A stretch of 64,000 bases of DNA from Ruminococcaceae bacterium YAD3003 (lineage in GTDB: Bacteria; Bacillota; Clostridia; Saccharofermentanales; Saccharofermentanaceae): assembly GCA_900107185.1 (NCBI GenBank), contig FNPA01000013.1:1-64000 (forward strand), in the 5' to 3' direction. Under the pieces are notes generated by a model, which saw only the letters and a program-made list of their open reading frames with translations, had not been told where the DNA came from and ran no database searches. This document shows positions 49,413-58,207 of this stretch, piece by piece; position 1 is the stretch's first letter, and every line of letters begins with the position of its first letter. The position numbers and the translations under genes were made by a program.

Positions 49413-50260
49413 TCCTTATCCTTCATGACAACGTTAACGTAATTGAACGGTATCTCGATTCCTTCCTCGTTGAAGATATCGTTAACTCTCGTATTGATAT
49501 CGCTCATGACAGATTCTGTCGGATTCGTCGGCGGATAGTATACGGTCGTTGCCAGAACGAGACTGCTGTCAGCATATGAGATGAAGTATACAGGGCCGTA
49601 TTCTTCCTTGCCCTTCCATGCGGGAATGGTCAATTCAGATTCTGTAACCGCCTTCCTGATCGCAGCCATTGCCTTCTCGATATTTGTACCGTAAGCAACG
49701 TTGAATCTCATGTGGACAGAACGGACTTTGGATTTGAAACTCGTATTTGTGATCGTGCTCGAATTGATCTTGCTGTTGGGAACTATGACATCGATCGTAT
49801 CAATGGTTCTGATGACAACATGTCTGATAGTGATGTCCATTACGATTCCCTTGATGCCGTTGTCGAGTTCGATGCGGTCGCCAATCTCAAAAGGTCTGTT
49901 GTAGCTTAAAGCGATACCGCTGAACAGGTCGCCGATAACAGGCTGGGCAGCAAGACCTACAACAGCACCGATTATCGCAGTTCCCTGGAAGAGAACCTTA
50001 CCGATATCAGTGGTTGCGGATGAGCTCACGAGGACCCAGATTATGGCAATGATTACGATGAGTGATCTGATAATGTTCTGAGTGAAGCGGATCTGGATAT
50101 CATTCTTCTCCCTGAGCTTCTTTTTAACGAATCTGTTGTATATCGCAAGGATAACAGCAGTGACGACTGCAGCAATAGCCGTATAGATCAGGAATTCAAG
50201 GACCTGGCCTATAACGGTTGTCTTATCGAAATATGAAGTGATATCAAAATCTCCGAACAT
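49409..50260 (-). CDS. Small-conductance mechanosensitive channel (MscS family)
   Basis: This 283-residue protein has an N-terminal helix, a pore-lining helix with GTAIIGAVVGLAAQPVIGDLFSGIALSYNRPFEIGD (near 95-130), and the cytoplasmic beta/alpha domain of MscS. It opens on membrane tension to release solutes under osmotic shock. It is 19 bp downstream of the beta-propeller-like gene on the same strand, so probably co-transcribed. Length fits short MscS proteins. Confidence 0.9.
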   Translation of the reverse strand: MFGDFDITSYFDKTTVIGQVLEFLIYTAIAAVVTAVILAIYNRFVKKKLREKNDIQIRFTQNIIRSLIVIIAIIWVLVSSSATTDIGKVLFQGTAIIGAVVGLAAQPVIGDLFSGIALSYNRPFEIGDRIELDNGIKGIVMDITIRHVVIRTIDTIDVIVPNSKINSSTITNTSFKSKVRSVHMRFNVAYGTNIEKAMAAIRKAVTESELTIPAWKGKEEYGPVYFISYADSSLVLATTVYYPPTNPTESVMSDINTRVNDIFNEEGIEIPFNYVNVVMKDKD

Positions 50261-50279
50261 AATCCTGCCCCGCTTTATG

Positions 50280-51317
50280 TTATGTCAATTCATCTACATC
50301 AGTAGCATAGCACCATCTGCCGCCTGTAAGATTTCCGAAGAAATATTTATTCGATGCGGACTCGCTCATGATGAGGATCTTATCATCAACAAACACGATC
50401 TCTTCTGCCATAGGAGGCGCGTCGAAAGAAGATACAAATGTTGAACTGTCTAACGCATATACATTCAAAGAACCACCTGATGCCAGGCTGATATTCTTAC
50501 CTGATGTTGTGTCAAACAGGTTGTAGCAGCATATGGTCGAAGTCTGTGTGGCATAAGACTGGGACAGCCATATCTTGCCATCCTCAATTGCCACTCCCTG
50601 AACCAGTCCCGGAATTGAGAATGCAGCAGAAGGCTTGGTCTCTATTCCAAAATTTGTTCCGTCGCCTTCACCTAATTTGTAGCAGAGCATAAGGGCATGG
50701 TTCTCATCACCTGATTCCCACTCGAAAACATGTGAATCAGGCGTAGGGTATGTAGGATCCTTATAGAACTCTCCTACAAAGAATCTGTCTTCTGCAAAAC
50801 ACATAAAATCAGCGCGGATCCCGCCGTCACCGTATGTTGTATAAAACTTGCCCAAAGACAGGATCACTTCGCCTTTTTCAGAATTCAAAACGTCTTCTAA
50901 TCTGTATACATAAACGAAAGCGTCTTCGTCACCTGCAACATAAACAAATTTGCCGTAAGCAGCAAGACCTCCCGCATGGGGAGCAATGCCCTTTCCGGAT
51001 TCATCGCCCATGCAGACATAACCCAGTGACTTACCGGTTTTTCCGTCTACCTTATAGATTCGCGAAGGACTGCCGTCCTTCTGATAACCTCCGACAAGAT
51101 ACAGATCTTCATCTTCAAGGTAATCAAGGCCCTGAGGAACGAGATTGCTCATAAGACCGGGAATGGCAAAAGCCTTCTCAGATGCTTTGTAGTAATCACT
51201 GACAGGTGTTCTGAAGTAAATTCTGGCTCCGATGAATACTATGGCAACCAATGCCACCAATACGATCAAAACCGTAACTATCGCTTTCTTTGCTTTCGAA
51301 CCGCCTTTTTTACTCAT
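50280..51317 (-). CDS. Membrane-anchored beta-propeller-like protein
   Basis: This 345-residue protein has one N-terminal helix (about 10-34) and an extracellular domain with repeated strand blocks such as LVGGYQKDGSPSRIYKVDGKTG and KFVYVAGDEDAFVYVYRLE, the pattern of a beta-propeller. No family name can be given. AAGGAG precedes the ATG. It is upstream of the MscS gene. Confidence 0.65.
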   Translation of the reverse strand: MSKKGGSKAKKAIVTVLIVLVALVAIVFIGARIYFRTPVSDYYKASEKAFAIPGLMSNLVPQGLDYLEDEDLYLVGGYQKDGSPSRIYKVDGKTGKSLGYVCMGDESGKGIAPHAGGLAAYGKFVYVAGDEDAFVYVYRLEDVLNSEKGEVILSLGKFYTTYGDGGIRADFMCFAEDRFFVGEFYKDPTYPTPDSHVFEWESGDENHALMLCYKLGEGDGTNFGIETKPSAAFSIPGLVQGVAIEDGKIWLSQSYATQTSTICCYNLFDTTSGKNISLASGGSLNVYALDSSTFVSSFDAPPMAEEIVFVDDKILIMSESASNKYFFGNLTGGRWCYATDVDELT

Positions 51318-51344
51318 ATGGCCTTACTCCTTTTGATTTTTAGA

Positions 51345-51547
51345 TCAATACCAATCTTTATGTCTCTTAATGTATATCACTTTCATGATCTGTGCAAAAA
51401 TGTGGATAACCATCGTCTGTGAGATGACACCGAACATGAACCATCCGCACTGGAAATATCCTGCGAGCTCAGGCTTATTATATCCGAAGATGAACCACAG
51501 TACGAGGAAGCACAAAACGTCCAATACAGTGCTTAAAAGACCGATTT
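51345..51547 (-). pseudogene. mgtA: MgtA-type P-type ATPase remnant (C-terminal end only)
   Basis: On the minus strand the frame that ends at TGA 51345-51347 reads IGLLSTVLDVLCFLVLWFIF, then GYFQCGWFMFGVISQTMVIH. This matches the conserved last membrane region of MgtA/MgtB magnesium-transporting P-type ATPases. About 65 codons survive out of roughly 900; the frame loses similarity upstream of about 51545, where the VanZ terminator begins. The last 15 codons diverge from the usual RT-KIPF ending. There is no start codon or ribosome site for an independent gene, so it is a decayed fragment. Confidence 0.75.
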
Positions 51548-51558
51548 GTCTGCAACAA

Positions 51559-51589
51559 GGAAAAGCCGTATTCCTTGCGGAAAACGGCT
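51559..51589 (-). terminator. Rho-independent terminator of the VanZ-like gene
   Basis: AGCCGT...ACGGCT with inner TTCC/GGAA pairs around a GCAA-type loop is followed, on the minus strand, by TTTTCC. It lies 28 bp beyond the VanZ stop codon. Confidence 0.75.
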
Positions 51590-51616
51590 CTTATTCACAG
51601 CAGTCTGTCATTATGC

Positions 51617-52165
51617 TTATCTTTGCTTAAGAACCCCCGGAAGGTTTGCCTTCTGTTTTCCCGGATTCTTTGCATAGCGCACGATCATGTAGATGACATA
51701 ACCTGTGGCAACGCCCAATGTATTCATGATGAGGTCGTCAACGTCAGATGCCCTGTCGGCAAACGGCAGCTGGAGTATCTCTATACTCAAAGATATGAGG
51801 AATCCGGTTCCTAAAACCTTGAAGAAATTATCCAGGCGCTTATAAAGCACAGGCAATACTATTCCTGTCGGGACAAACATAAAAATATTGCCGAAAACGT
51901 TATAGATCATGTGTGCCCCACTATCGTAATCCAACAGATACACGAACGGAATCAGGTTGATCCTGCAGTTGAAGATCTCATTCAGATCCAGACAAAGCGG
52001 TGAGAAAGTGAAGTATATGATGACAATAAGATTTATGTACATCAGAATATGAAGCATCTCCCGCTTCCAGTCGATCTTCTTATTGCGCAAGCTGACTGCG
52101 GCCCTTACGAGCAGATATATGGCTGTATAGACCGCTGCTATGTAAACATACGGTATCACTAACAT
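51617..52165 (-). CDS. VanZ-family membrane protein
   Basis: This 182-residue protein has four to five hydrophobic helices and VanZ-type motifs: INLIPFVYLLDY, NVFGNIFMFVPTGIVLPVL and SIEILQLPFADRASDVDDLIMNTLGVATGY. VanZ is linked to teicoplanin resistance, but most relatives have no known role. The ATG at 52165 lies 9 bp after GGAG; the earlier ATG at 52174 abuts it. Confidence 0.85.
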   Translation of the reverse strand: MLVIPYVYIAAVYTAIYLLVRAAVSLRNKKIDWKREMLHILMYINLIVIIYFTFSPLCLDLNEIFNCRINLIPFVYLLDYDSGAHMIYNVFGNIFMFVPTGIVLPVLYKRLDNFFKVLGTGFLISLSIEILQLPFADRASDVDDLIMNTLGVATGYVIYMIVRYAKNPGKQKANLPGVLKQR

Positions 52166-52757
52166 TCCTATCATCTCCTAATATTGTTTGCGGCTGACCT
52201 ATCCCCATATGTCAGCTTACGAATATTATAACGGTCAGGAAATATTAAGCTTGCGCAGAAATAGGGCAAACACCTTAAGATTATATTAAGTTTTAAGGCA
52301 TAAACAGCCCGTGATGATCTTTATATGCAAGCTTTTCGATTATAAGGACAATACGTGTTTTATGAGCATAACATCTCTGTATTTGTCCCATTAAGTTAAT
52401 GTGAAAGGTCTTGCTTTTTTATAAAGAAATAAGCCGCCCCTCCGTCCAAGAAGATGCGGCTTATTTAGCTAAACTTCGAGGATAACCGTCTATACGGTAA
52501 TGCCTCATTCCTAAAACAATTATAGCTTCTGCTTAATACACCGTCAATTTCGTTTTTAGGACAATAAATCCTGTTACAGCTTCAGCATAAACAGCCCGTG
52601 ATGATTGCAGTAAGAATATAGTTTCCTAATGCAGTTTTTCCTGAATCTCGTCTCACAAGGTCCTTCCGGATAGAGCTTAACGATATGTTACCCCCGCATC
52701 GTGGAATGACGGGCATGGTATTCCCTTGTGATTTTTTTGGATTATAAAAGTTCAGTT
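52166..52757. other. 592-bp gene-free stretch with a 21-bp direct repeat and hairpins
   Basis: A 21-bp perfect direct repeat starting GCATAAACAG occurs at 52298-52318 and 52585-52605, 287 bp apart. Hairpins include CCTTAA...TTAAGG (52272-52298, next to the first repeat) and AAATAAGCCGC...GCGGCTTATTT (52427-52466). Outer arms CACAAGG (52654) and CCTTGTG (52724), followed by seven T, form a plus-strand terminator-like structure. Minus-strand short frames across both repeats share HHGLFM; only the first has an ATG (52391 to 52293, 32 residues) and it lacks a ribosome site. The stretch could hold one or two small RNAs on the plus strand; none is of a class I can name. Confidence 0.55.
52654..52738 (+). 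ncRNA. Candidate plus-strand small RNA 3' end (terminator-like fold)
   Basis: CACAAGG/CCTTGTG closes a 63-nt domain that contains the smaller hairpin GGAAT...ATTCC (52703-52724, which overlaps the outer stem) and is followed by T7. No plus-strand gene lies upstream to need a terminator, so it may end an unannotated RNA. This rests on fold and position only. Confidence 0.35.
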
Positions 52758-54170
52758 TTAAAGGGGTCTCGGCAGCATTATCGAGAGGACGAAAGTGTTC
52801 TCTTCAGATGAGACCTTTAATATACCGTCGCAGGCTTCTACCGTGCGCCTGACATTCATGAGGCCGAAGCCGTGGCTCTCTTTATCCTTCTTGGATGTGT
52901 AACCTGTGGAGTTCAGGAGCTTCTCGATATCAACCTTGCCTGATGCCGAATTCGTTATCTTGAATACGAAGAATTTATCCGTTCTCTTGATGGAGAATGA
53001 CACAAAAGGATCTTCACATGAAGAGGCTGCCTCGATCGCATTATCCAATGCGTTTGCGAAAATGCTGCACATATCCATCGGCTTGATCTTCAGACCGCCG
53101 TCAGCTACGCCTTCGAGCGCGAAACGGATATTCAATTCATCCATTTTATCTGCTTTCATCGAGATGATAATGTCGAGCATCTCATCACCGGAAACATATT
53201 TGGGAGAGAGCGAACTGATATTGCCAAGCATATCACGGATGTGTTCTTTTGCCTGATCTGACTGACCTTCTTCAAGCATCATCTGCGTCATCGCCAGCTG
53301 GTTATTTATGTCGTGCCGGAAAGCTCTGGTCTCAGTCTGTTTGCGCTTATACTGTTCGATATATTCCAGTTCGGCGCTAATATATGCTTCCTGGGCCTTG
53401 TTCTTCTCAAGATAAGATCTCTCAGCCGAGGAGATTACTACAAAAACCGGAGCGGCAAGTCCGAGAATGATAATGCCCAAACCAAACATTACGCTCATGA
53501 TGTGATATCTTTCTTCGAATGTGATGAACTCTGACGGAATCAGAACGGGAATGATGGGCATGAACAGGAATGTGACTATCCACACAATAAACAATACCCT
53601 GGCAGGAACGTTGATAATGCAATACTTTTTCGGCTTGTAGAAACCAAAATATGTAATGAGGAAAAGAGCCAGAGTAAAAATGAAATTGGCGCTTGTCATC
53701 GCCAGCCAAATAGGTCCTATTCCCAGTTTCTCGTAAAACAATACATATGCCAGTTCATCAGTTCCGCCAACCAGATAAAAAACGGTCATGTTGGAAAAGG
53801 TGGATATATATTGGTTAAAAAGGAAAAACCAGATCCATGCTTCAACAGCACGCTTTAATCTTTTCTCTTTGAATGCAACAAGGAAGAATACAAATGCATA
53901 AGCATAAAAGATTCCGGCAATAAAATATTGTAAAACCAATACCAGATCACTATCTGCATTTGCGAAAAAAATATTAACTAAAACGGTGCAGATTAAAGTT
54001 ACGCCGGTTATACCGAAGGCCGATAAGATCAGTTTTTTTGAGAATTCAACCTGTCTTCCGAGAAAACAGACCTCAATGACAACCATCAAGAGCAAAGCAA
54101 CAACGATCTGAAAATTGCTCACTATCGTAGTTGAAATACCAATAATATCGTTTGCCAATGTATCCGTCAT
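52758..54170 (-). CDS. GHKL-family sensor histidine kinase (AgrC-like)
   Basis: This 470-residue protein has six to seven N-terminal helices (about 15-240), then a coiled region, the H-box FRHDINNQL (His near 281), the N-box SIFANALDNAIEAAS and the G-box SHGFGLMNVRRTVEACDG. It fits the HPK10/AgrC-like kinases that pair with LytTR response regulators and often sense peptides. No agrB or agrD gene is adjacent. It starts 1 bp after the stop of its regulator gene. Confidence 0.9.
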   Translation of the reverse strand: MTDTLANDIIGISTTIVSNFQIVVALLLMVVIEVCFLGRQVEFSKKLILSAFGITGVTLICTVLVNIFFANADSDLVLVLQYFIAGIFYAYAFVFFLVAFKEKRLKRAVEAWIWFFLFNQYISTFSNMTVFYLVGGTDELAYVLFYEKLGIGPIWLAMTSANFIFTLALFLITYFGFYKPKKYCIINVPARVLFIVWIVTFLFMPIIPVLIPSEFITFEERYHIMSVMFGLGIIILGLAAPVFVVISSAERSYLEKNKAQEAYISAELEYIEQYKRKQTETRAFRHDINNQLAMTQMMLEEGQSDQAKEHIRDMLGNISSLSPKYVSGDEMLDIIISMKADKMDELNIRFALEGVADGGLKIKPMDMCSIFANALDNAIEAASSCEDPFVSFSIKRTDKFFVFKITNSASGKVDIEKLLNSTGYTSKKDKESHGFGLMNVRRTVEACDGILKVSSEENTFVLSIMLPRPL

Positions 54171-54171
54171 A

Positions 54172-54873
54172 TCAGAAAGCAGTTCCTTCTACATATGCAT
54201 ATAATGCTTCTTTTAACGCCTTTACGTTGCTGCGGCTAACCGGAAGAGAAATATCCCCATCCATTACGACATCGTTTTTTACGATCTTCTTTACTTTGGA
54301 TAAAGATATCAGATAACTTCTGTGGCTCCTGAAAAAACCACTGTTCTTCAGTTCCTCTTCATAGTCACTGATGTTGTATCTTGTGATGTATTCACTTTTG
54401 GAAGTAACGATCCTGACGTTCTTATCCAGGGATTCTATATAAATGACATCGCTTATATCGATCACGATGTCTTCGCCCTCCTGCTTGATCATGATCTGAC
54501 GCGAATTATTCTTTTTGTCCTGGATAAACTTCAGAACTTCGCTGAGCTTATTCATATCAACCGGCTTTACGAGATATCTTAATGCATTGACCTCATATCC
54601 CTCGAGCGCATATTCGATGTGGGATGTGAGGAACACTATCTGGACATTTTCTGATACTGCCCTTAATCTTTTCGCGAGCGTAATACCGTCAATTCCCGAC
54701 ATCTCAATATCAAGGAATACCAGATCGAAAGGGTTTTTTAAGAAGGCTTCATAAAGGCTTGAACCACCGGAAAAAGTGTCAATATCGTACTCGGAATTAA
54801 CAAGCACTTTATCAAGGATAGTTTTAAACTCTATCCGGAATAACTCTTCATCATCACAGACAGCGATACGCAT
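54172..54873 (-). CDS. LytTR response regulator (AgrA/VirR-like)
   Basis: This 233-residue protein has a receiver domain (about 1-120; RIAVCDDEELF acidic pair, phosphoacceptor Asp in VFLDIEMSGIDG near 54, Lys in LVKPVD near 103) and a C-terminal LytTR DNA-binding domain (about 135-230; GFFRSHRSYLISLSKVKKI). It is the first gene of a two-gene operon with the GHKL kinase. GGGGG precedes the ATG at 54873. Confidence 0.92.
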   Translation of the reverse strand: MRIAVCDDEELFRIEFKTILDKVLVNSEYDIDTFSGGSSLYEAFLKNPFDLVFLDIEMSGIDGITLAKRLRAVSENVQIVFLTSHIEYALEGYEVNALRYLVKPVDMNKLSEVLKFIQDKKNNSRQIMIKQEGEDIVIDISDVIYIESLDKNVRIVTSKSEYITRYNISDYEEELKNSGFFRSHRSYLISLSKVKKIVKNDVVMDGDISLPVSRSNVKALKEALYAYVEGTAF

Positions 54874-55035
54874 ATTTACCCCCAAAGCCGGATTTACTGA
54901 TTAGTATTATAAATGTTTTTCGCTGATAACATACCATTTACGGCAGAAAACCAACCATTCACGCCACCTTTTTTATTTTCAGGATACCAGGGTGATATAC
55001 TTCCATGGTTATCAATATAAAGGGGAATGCTAATT

Positions 55036-55947
55036 ATGGCTAAGGAATTATCTACTCAGGCAAGATGGAAACCATGGAAGGGCGTCATTTTATTTGTCAT
55101 TGCGCTCGCGTGGCTCATTATAGGAAGCATTATCGGAGGAATCTTCTTAGGTTCTTTTACAACACTCGTTATCCAGTTGGGTTTTCTGGGCATTGCAATC
55201 GTTGCATGTCTTATCAATAAGACTCCTTTAAAAGAAGTTTTTCCCATTAAGAAAATAACGGTGAGAGATTTCTTCGGAACGGTACTTATGTGGATGGGAG
55301 CTCTTCCTTTGGGAATGCTTAGCGCGGTTGTCATCGGCAAATTCATGCCGCAGACATTTGAGAACGTGACATCCGGCGTTCAGGAGATAGCAAGCGTAGC
55401 AGTAATAGGTTTTATCGCTACAGTCATCTGTCCCCCTATCTGCGAAGAAGCAATAATGAGGGGCGCAATATTAAGCAACTTCCGTGGAATTAAAAAGGAC
55501 TGGATCATCGTACTCATCATCGGAGTCATGTTCGGCATTCTTCACACCGACACCGTCAGATTCATAAACACTGCTTTAATGGGCGGATGTCTGGCATACC
55601 TTATGGTAAAGCGCAACAATTTCCTTCTTCCTGCGCTCTATCACTTTATCAACAACTTTTTGCTTATCGGTTTGAGCACCATCACCTCAATGCTCGCCCA
55701 GCAGCAGGAACAGACAGTAACCGCGGCAGAAGCTACATCAGCCGCTGTCGATTCAATACCGTCACTTATGATCCTGGCTACCCTGTCACCTCTGTTTCTC
55801 GTCCTCGGCGTACACCTCATCAAGCGCCAGACTGAGATATCTGAAGGCATGGAAAAGAAGGGCATGAAGCTTGGCGCAAAGATCGGGATCTCCATTATTC
55901 CCTGTGTGCTTCTGCTCGCAGGCGGAATTGCCCTCATGATCCTGTAA
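55036..55947 (+). CDS. CPBP-family intramembrane metalloprotease
   Basis: This 303-residue membrane protein has eight helices and the CPBP (Abi) motifs: EEAIMR (near 137), FGILHTD (near 166) and HFINN (near 202), which bind zinc in this family. Such proteases cleave prenylated or membrane substrates, or serve bacteriocin self-immunity. The ATG at 55036 has AAGGGG 10 bp upstream. It is divergent from the LytTR operon, and functional coupling with that sensor is possible but unproven. Confidence 0.88.
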   Translation: MAKELSTQARWKPWKGVILFVIALAWLIIGSIIGGIFLGSFTTLVIQLGFLGIAIVACLINKTPLKEVFPIKKITVRDFFGTVLMWMGALPLGMLSAVVIGKFMPQTFENVTSGVQEIASVAVIGFIATVICPPICEEAIMRGAILSNFRGIKKDWIIVLIIGVMFGILHTDTVRFINTALMGGCLAYLMVKRNNFLLPALYHFINNFLLIGLSTITSMLAQQQEQTVTAAEATSAAVDSIPSLMILATLSPLFLVLGVHLIKRQTEISEGMEKKGMKLGAKIGISIIPCVLLLAGGIALMIL

Positions 55948-56071
55948 TCCGGATTATTGCATTTCGCGACATAATAAACTCCATTCACGGCACTTTGATT
56001 TCCGGGACCGTTTTACCTGGTACTATCTCGTTGTCAAAGGAAAATACAAACGAAAAGTGAGGAAAACAGTT

Positions 56072-56752
56072 ATGGATTACGTAAAAGGTTGTGATTTCTA
56101 CGAGCTTTCAAAGTACATCTTAAAGCACGTCGCAAACGGCAAGATCGGAATAGCCGAAGGATTAAAAGATGAACTTACTTATCCCGCATTAAGCAGCATG
56201 CTCGAAAACGCAAAGACAGATTTTGTAGACGGAAACGGCAAGACGATCAAGGACATGCCTTCAGCTGAGATCTTTATAATGACCAAAAAGATCGATAAGA
56301 AAAAGTACATTATCGGTTTATCCTTGAGCAGAAGAATTGCAGGCACACCGTCTGGGAAAAAGGGAATTGAAGTCTGGTTCGAAGAATCAAGAGACAGGAT
56401 GGTTGAAGAGATCAGATTTTTCGCAGAAGGATACGAAAAAGAACAGGCATATTTTGACCACTGCATGATCGATCACTTCAGAAACTCCGTAGGCATGGGA
56501 CAGCTTAATGAAGCAGAGTATCAGGATAAGCTCATCTCAAGAGCAAAGAGCAAAACGGTACTGGGCATCACATTTACAAAAACAGGATTGTTCATAGCTA
56601 TGATCATCCTCTGGAGCTTGGTGTTCCACAACATCGCACTCGGCTTTATCTTTGCACTCTGCATGGTAGGAAGCTTCACGTTAGTTACAAACAAGGTAAA
56701 GTCCCAAGAGAGCGATCTGGTTAAAGAAGATCAGGTTAAAAACGAGATTTAA
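56072..56752 (+). CDS. Hypothetical protein with C-terminal membrane helices
   Basis: This 226-residue protein has a soluble N-terminal part (about 1-165) and two adjacent C-terminal helices (about 170-205). No family is recognised. GTGAGGA precedes the ATG. It stands between the CPBP gene and an EamA gene on the same strand. Confidence 0.55.
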   Translation: MDYVKGCDFYELSKYILKHVANGKIGIAEGLKDELTYPALSSMLENAKTDFVDGNGKTIKDMPSAEIFIMTKKIDKKKYIIGLSLSRRIAGTPSGKKGIEVWFEESRDRMVEEIRFFAEGYEKEQAYFDHCMIDHFRNSVGMGQLNEAEYQDKLISRAKSKTVLGITFTKTGLFIAMIILWSLVFHNIALGFIFALCMVGSFTLVTNKVKSQESDLVKEDQVKNEI

Positions 56753-56786
56753 TTACAAACAATATTAACCTAAGCCTTTGACAATC

Positions 56787-56850
56787 GTGCCGGCTTCATT
56801 GTTGACAGTTTCAACTGTTTTCCGTCAACAATAGGCCGGCACTTATATTT
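56787..56850 (+). terminator. Long interrupted hairpin upstream of the EamA gene
   Basis: GTGCCGGC...GCCGGCAC (8 bp) and ATTGTTGAC...GTCAACAAT (9 bp) nest around a 17-nt loop, followed by TTATATTTTTG. The stem is unusually long for a terminator and could also act as a leader or mobile-element relic. Confidence 0.6.
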
Positions 56851-56894
56851 TTGCTGTTCCGTTGTTATAATGCCTTCGTTGGAAGGAGTATGAC

Positions 56895-57788
56895 ATGGAA
56901 AAGAAGGGTTATCTTGGCGACATCCTGATAATAATTGCCGGACTGTTCTGGGGCAGCATGGGCATCTTTGTGCGCCACTTAAATGACCTCGGTTTTTCAT
57001 CCATACAGGTCGCATGCCTGCGCCTTACAACTGCAGGGATCCTTTTCGCGCTGATACTTCTCATCAAGGACCGCAAAGGCTTTAAGATCGCTTTGCGCGA
57101 CATCCCGTTATTCCTCGCATTGGGTCTTGTGAGCATCCTCTTCTTTACTTGCTGCTACTTCACTGCAATCCGTCTTATGACGATGTCTACGGCAGCGATA
57201 CTTCTTTATACATCTCCGATCTGGGTCATGATCCTCGCGATCATCTTCCTCAAGGAAAAGTTCACTATACAAAAACTCATCGCGCTCATTCTCGCATTTG
57301 CAGGCTGTGTTCTCGTATCAGGCTTCGGTGGCAAAATAACTGTCATTGGCATTCTTGTCGGCTTGGGTTCCGGCCTGGGATACGGCCTTTACAGCATTTT
57401 CGGAACTTTCGCGCTGAAAAAATATTCGCCTTTCACCGTTACCTGCTACACATTCCTGATCGCTGGCCTGGGCTCCATTTTTGTTGCTAATCCTGTTGAT
57501 CTGGCATCTAAGATTTCTGCCGTCGAGAATAAGCCGGCCCTGTTCGGCTTCGTTCTTCTTACAGCCGTCGTCACAGCGGTAATCCCATTCCTTCTATATA
57601 CTTTGGGCCTTAACATGACAACCGCCGGCAAAGCCGCAGTGCTCGCAACCGTGGAGCCCGCAGCCGCAACATTATTCGGCTTCTTCGTGATGAAGGAAAA
57701 AGTCGGACCTGTCGCGATCGTTGGAATTGTACTGGTTTTCGCAGCGATAATCGTATTGGGGCTGAAGAAAAAACCAGCTGATCAATAA
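56895..57788 (+). CDS. EamA (DMT superfamily) transporter
   Basis: This 297-residue protein has ten hydrophobic helices in two EamA repeats (each about 5 helices; the repeat motif GLFWGSMGIFVRHL recurs as LGYGLYSIFGTFALKKYSP). EamA proteins export amino acids, metabolites or drugs; the substrate is unknown. GGAAGGAG precedes the ATG. The 3' end overlaps the convergent gene by 7 bp. Confidence 0.9.
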   Translation: MEKKGYLGDILIIIAGLFWGSMGIFVRHLNDLGFSSIQVACLRLTTAGILFALILLIKDRKGFKIALRDIPLFLALGLVSILFFTCCYFTAIRLMTMSTAAILLYTSPIWVMILAIIFLKEKFTIQKLIALILAFAGCVLVSGFGGKITVIGILVGLGSGLGYGLYSIFGTFALKKYSPFTVTCYTFLIAGLGSIFVANPVDLASKISAVENKPALFGFVLLTAVVTAVIPFLLYTLGLNMTTAGKAAVLATVEPAAATLFGFFVMKEKVGPVAIVGIVLVFAAIIVLGLKKKPADQ

Positions 57789-58159
57789 CTGGCGAGCTTC
57801 ATGATGAGCGCGATAAACGCCCATGTGATAAGTGCTGAGATAACGAGCGTAATGCTGATATAAACGATATTTACAACAGCCCACTTGCTCTTCGGATTCC
57901 ATACCTTCGCAACAATGGATGCCGCAAGGCTCGCAATTATATTCAGGGCACAAAAGCCCAATATCAGAAACGAACCGTTTGTGTTCTTTGCAGTTGTCTT
58001 CAGCGTGTCGATCAGCCACAGATAAACAGCTATCGGATTCAAAATGAAACTGATAGTAGACATGCCGGTAGCAAGACCGCATAAAACTGATGTAATACCT
58101 GTGAGGTCTTCTCCCGTGACCGGATCTATATTTCTCTTATTCTCTGTATTTTTTGCCAT
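57782..58159 (-). CDS. Small four-helix membrane protein, unknown function
   Basis: This 125-residue protein has four hydrophobic helices and a polar N-terminus (about 1-20). No family is recognised. The ribosome site is weak. It is convergent with the EamA gene, sharing 7 bp. Confidence 0.5.
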   Translation of the reverse strand: MAKNTENKRNIDPVTGEDLTGITSVLCGLATGMSTISFILNPIAVYLWLIDTLKTTAKNTNGSFLILGFCALNIIASLAASIVAKVWNPKSKWAVVNIVYISITLVISALITWAFIALIMKLASY

Positions 58160-58207
58160 GTTAATAACTATCCCGCCGGAGCGATTATTTTGCTCCGCGA
58201 TTACACA

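Noticed and set aside
51541-51575. A plus-strand CTGCAAC...GTATT pair resembling the ECF promoter.
   Set aside because: Spacing and -10 differ from the two matched promoters and no plus-strand gene follows.
52293-52391. A 32-residue minus-strand peptide as a signal for the adjacent GHKL kinase.
   Set aside because: No ribosome site, no AgrB-type processing gene and no typical precursor features; the conserved part fits a DNA or RNA repeat as well.
52590-52715. A 44-codon minus-strand frame (52715-52581) ending in GCLC.
   Set aside because: No ribosome site, and it uses a different frame from the one shared between the two 21-bp repeats.
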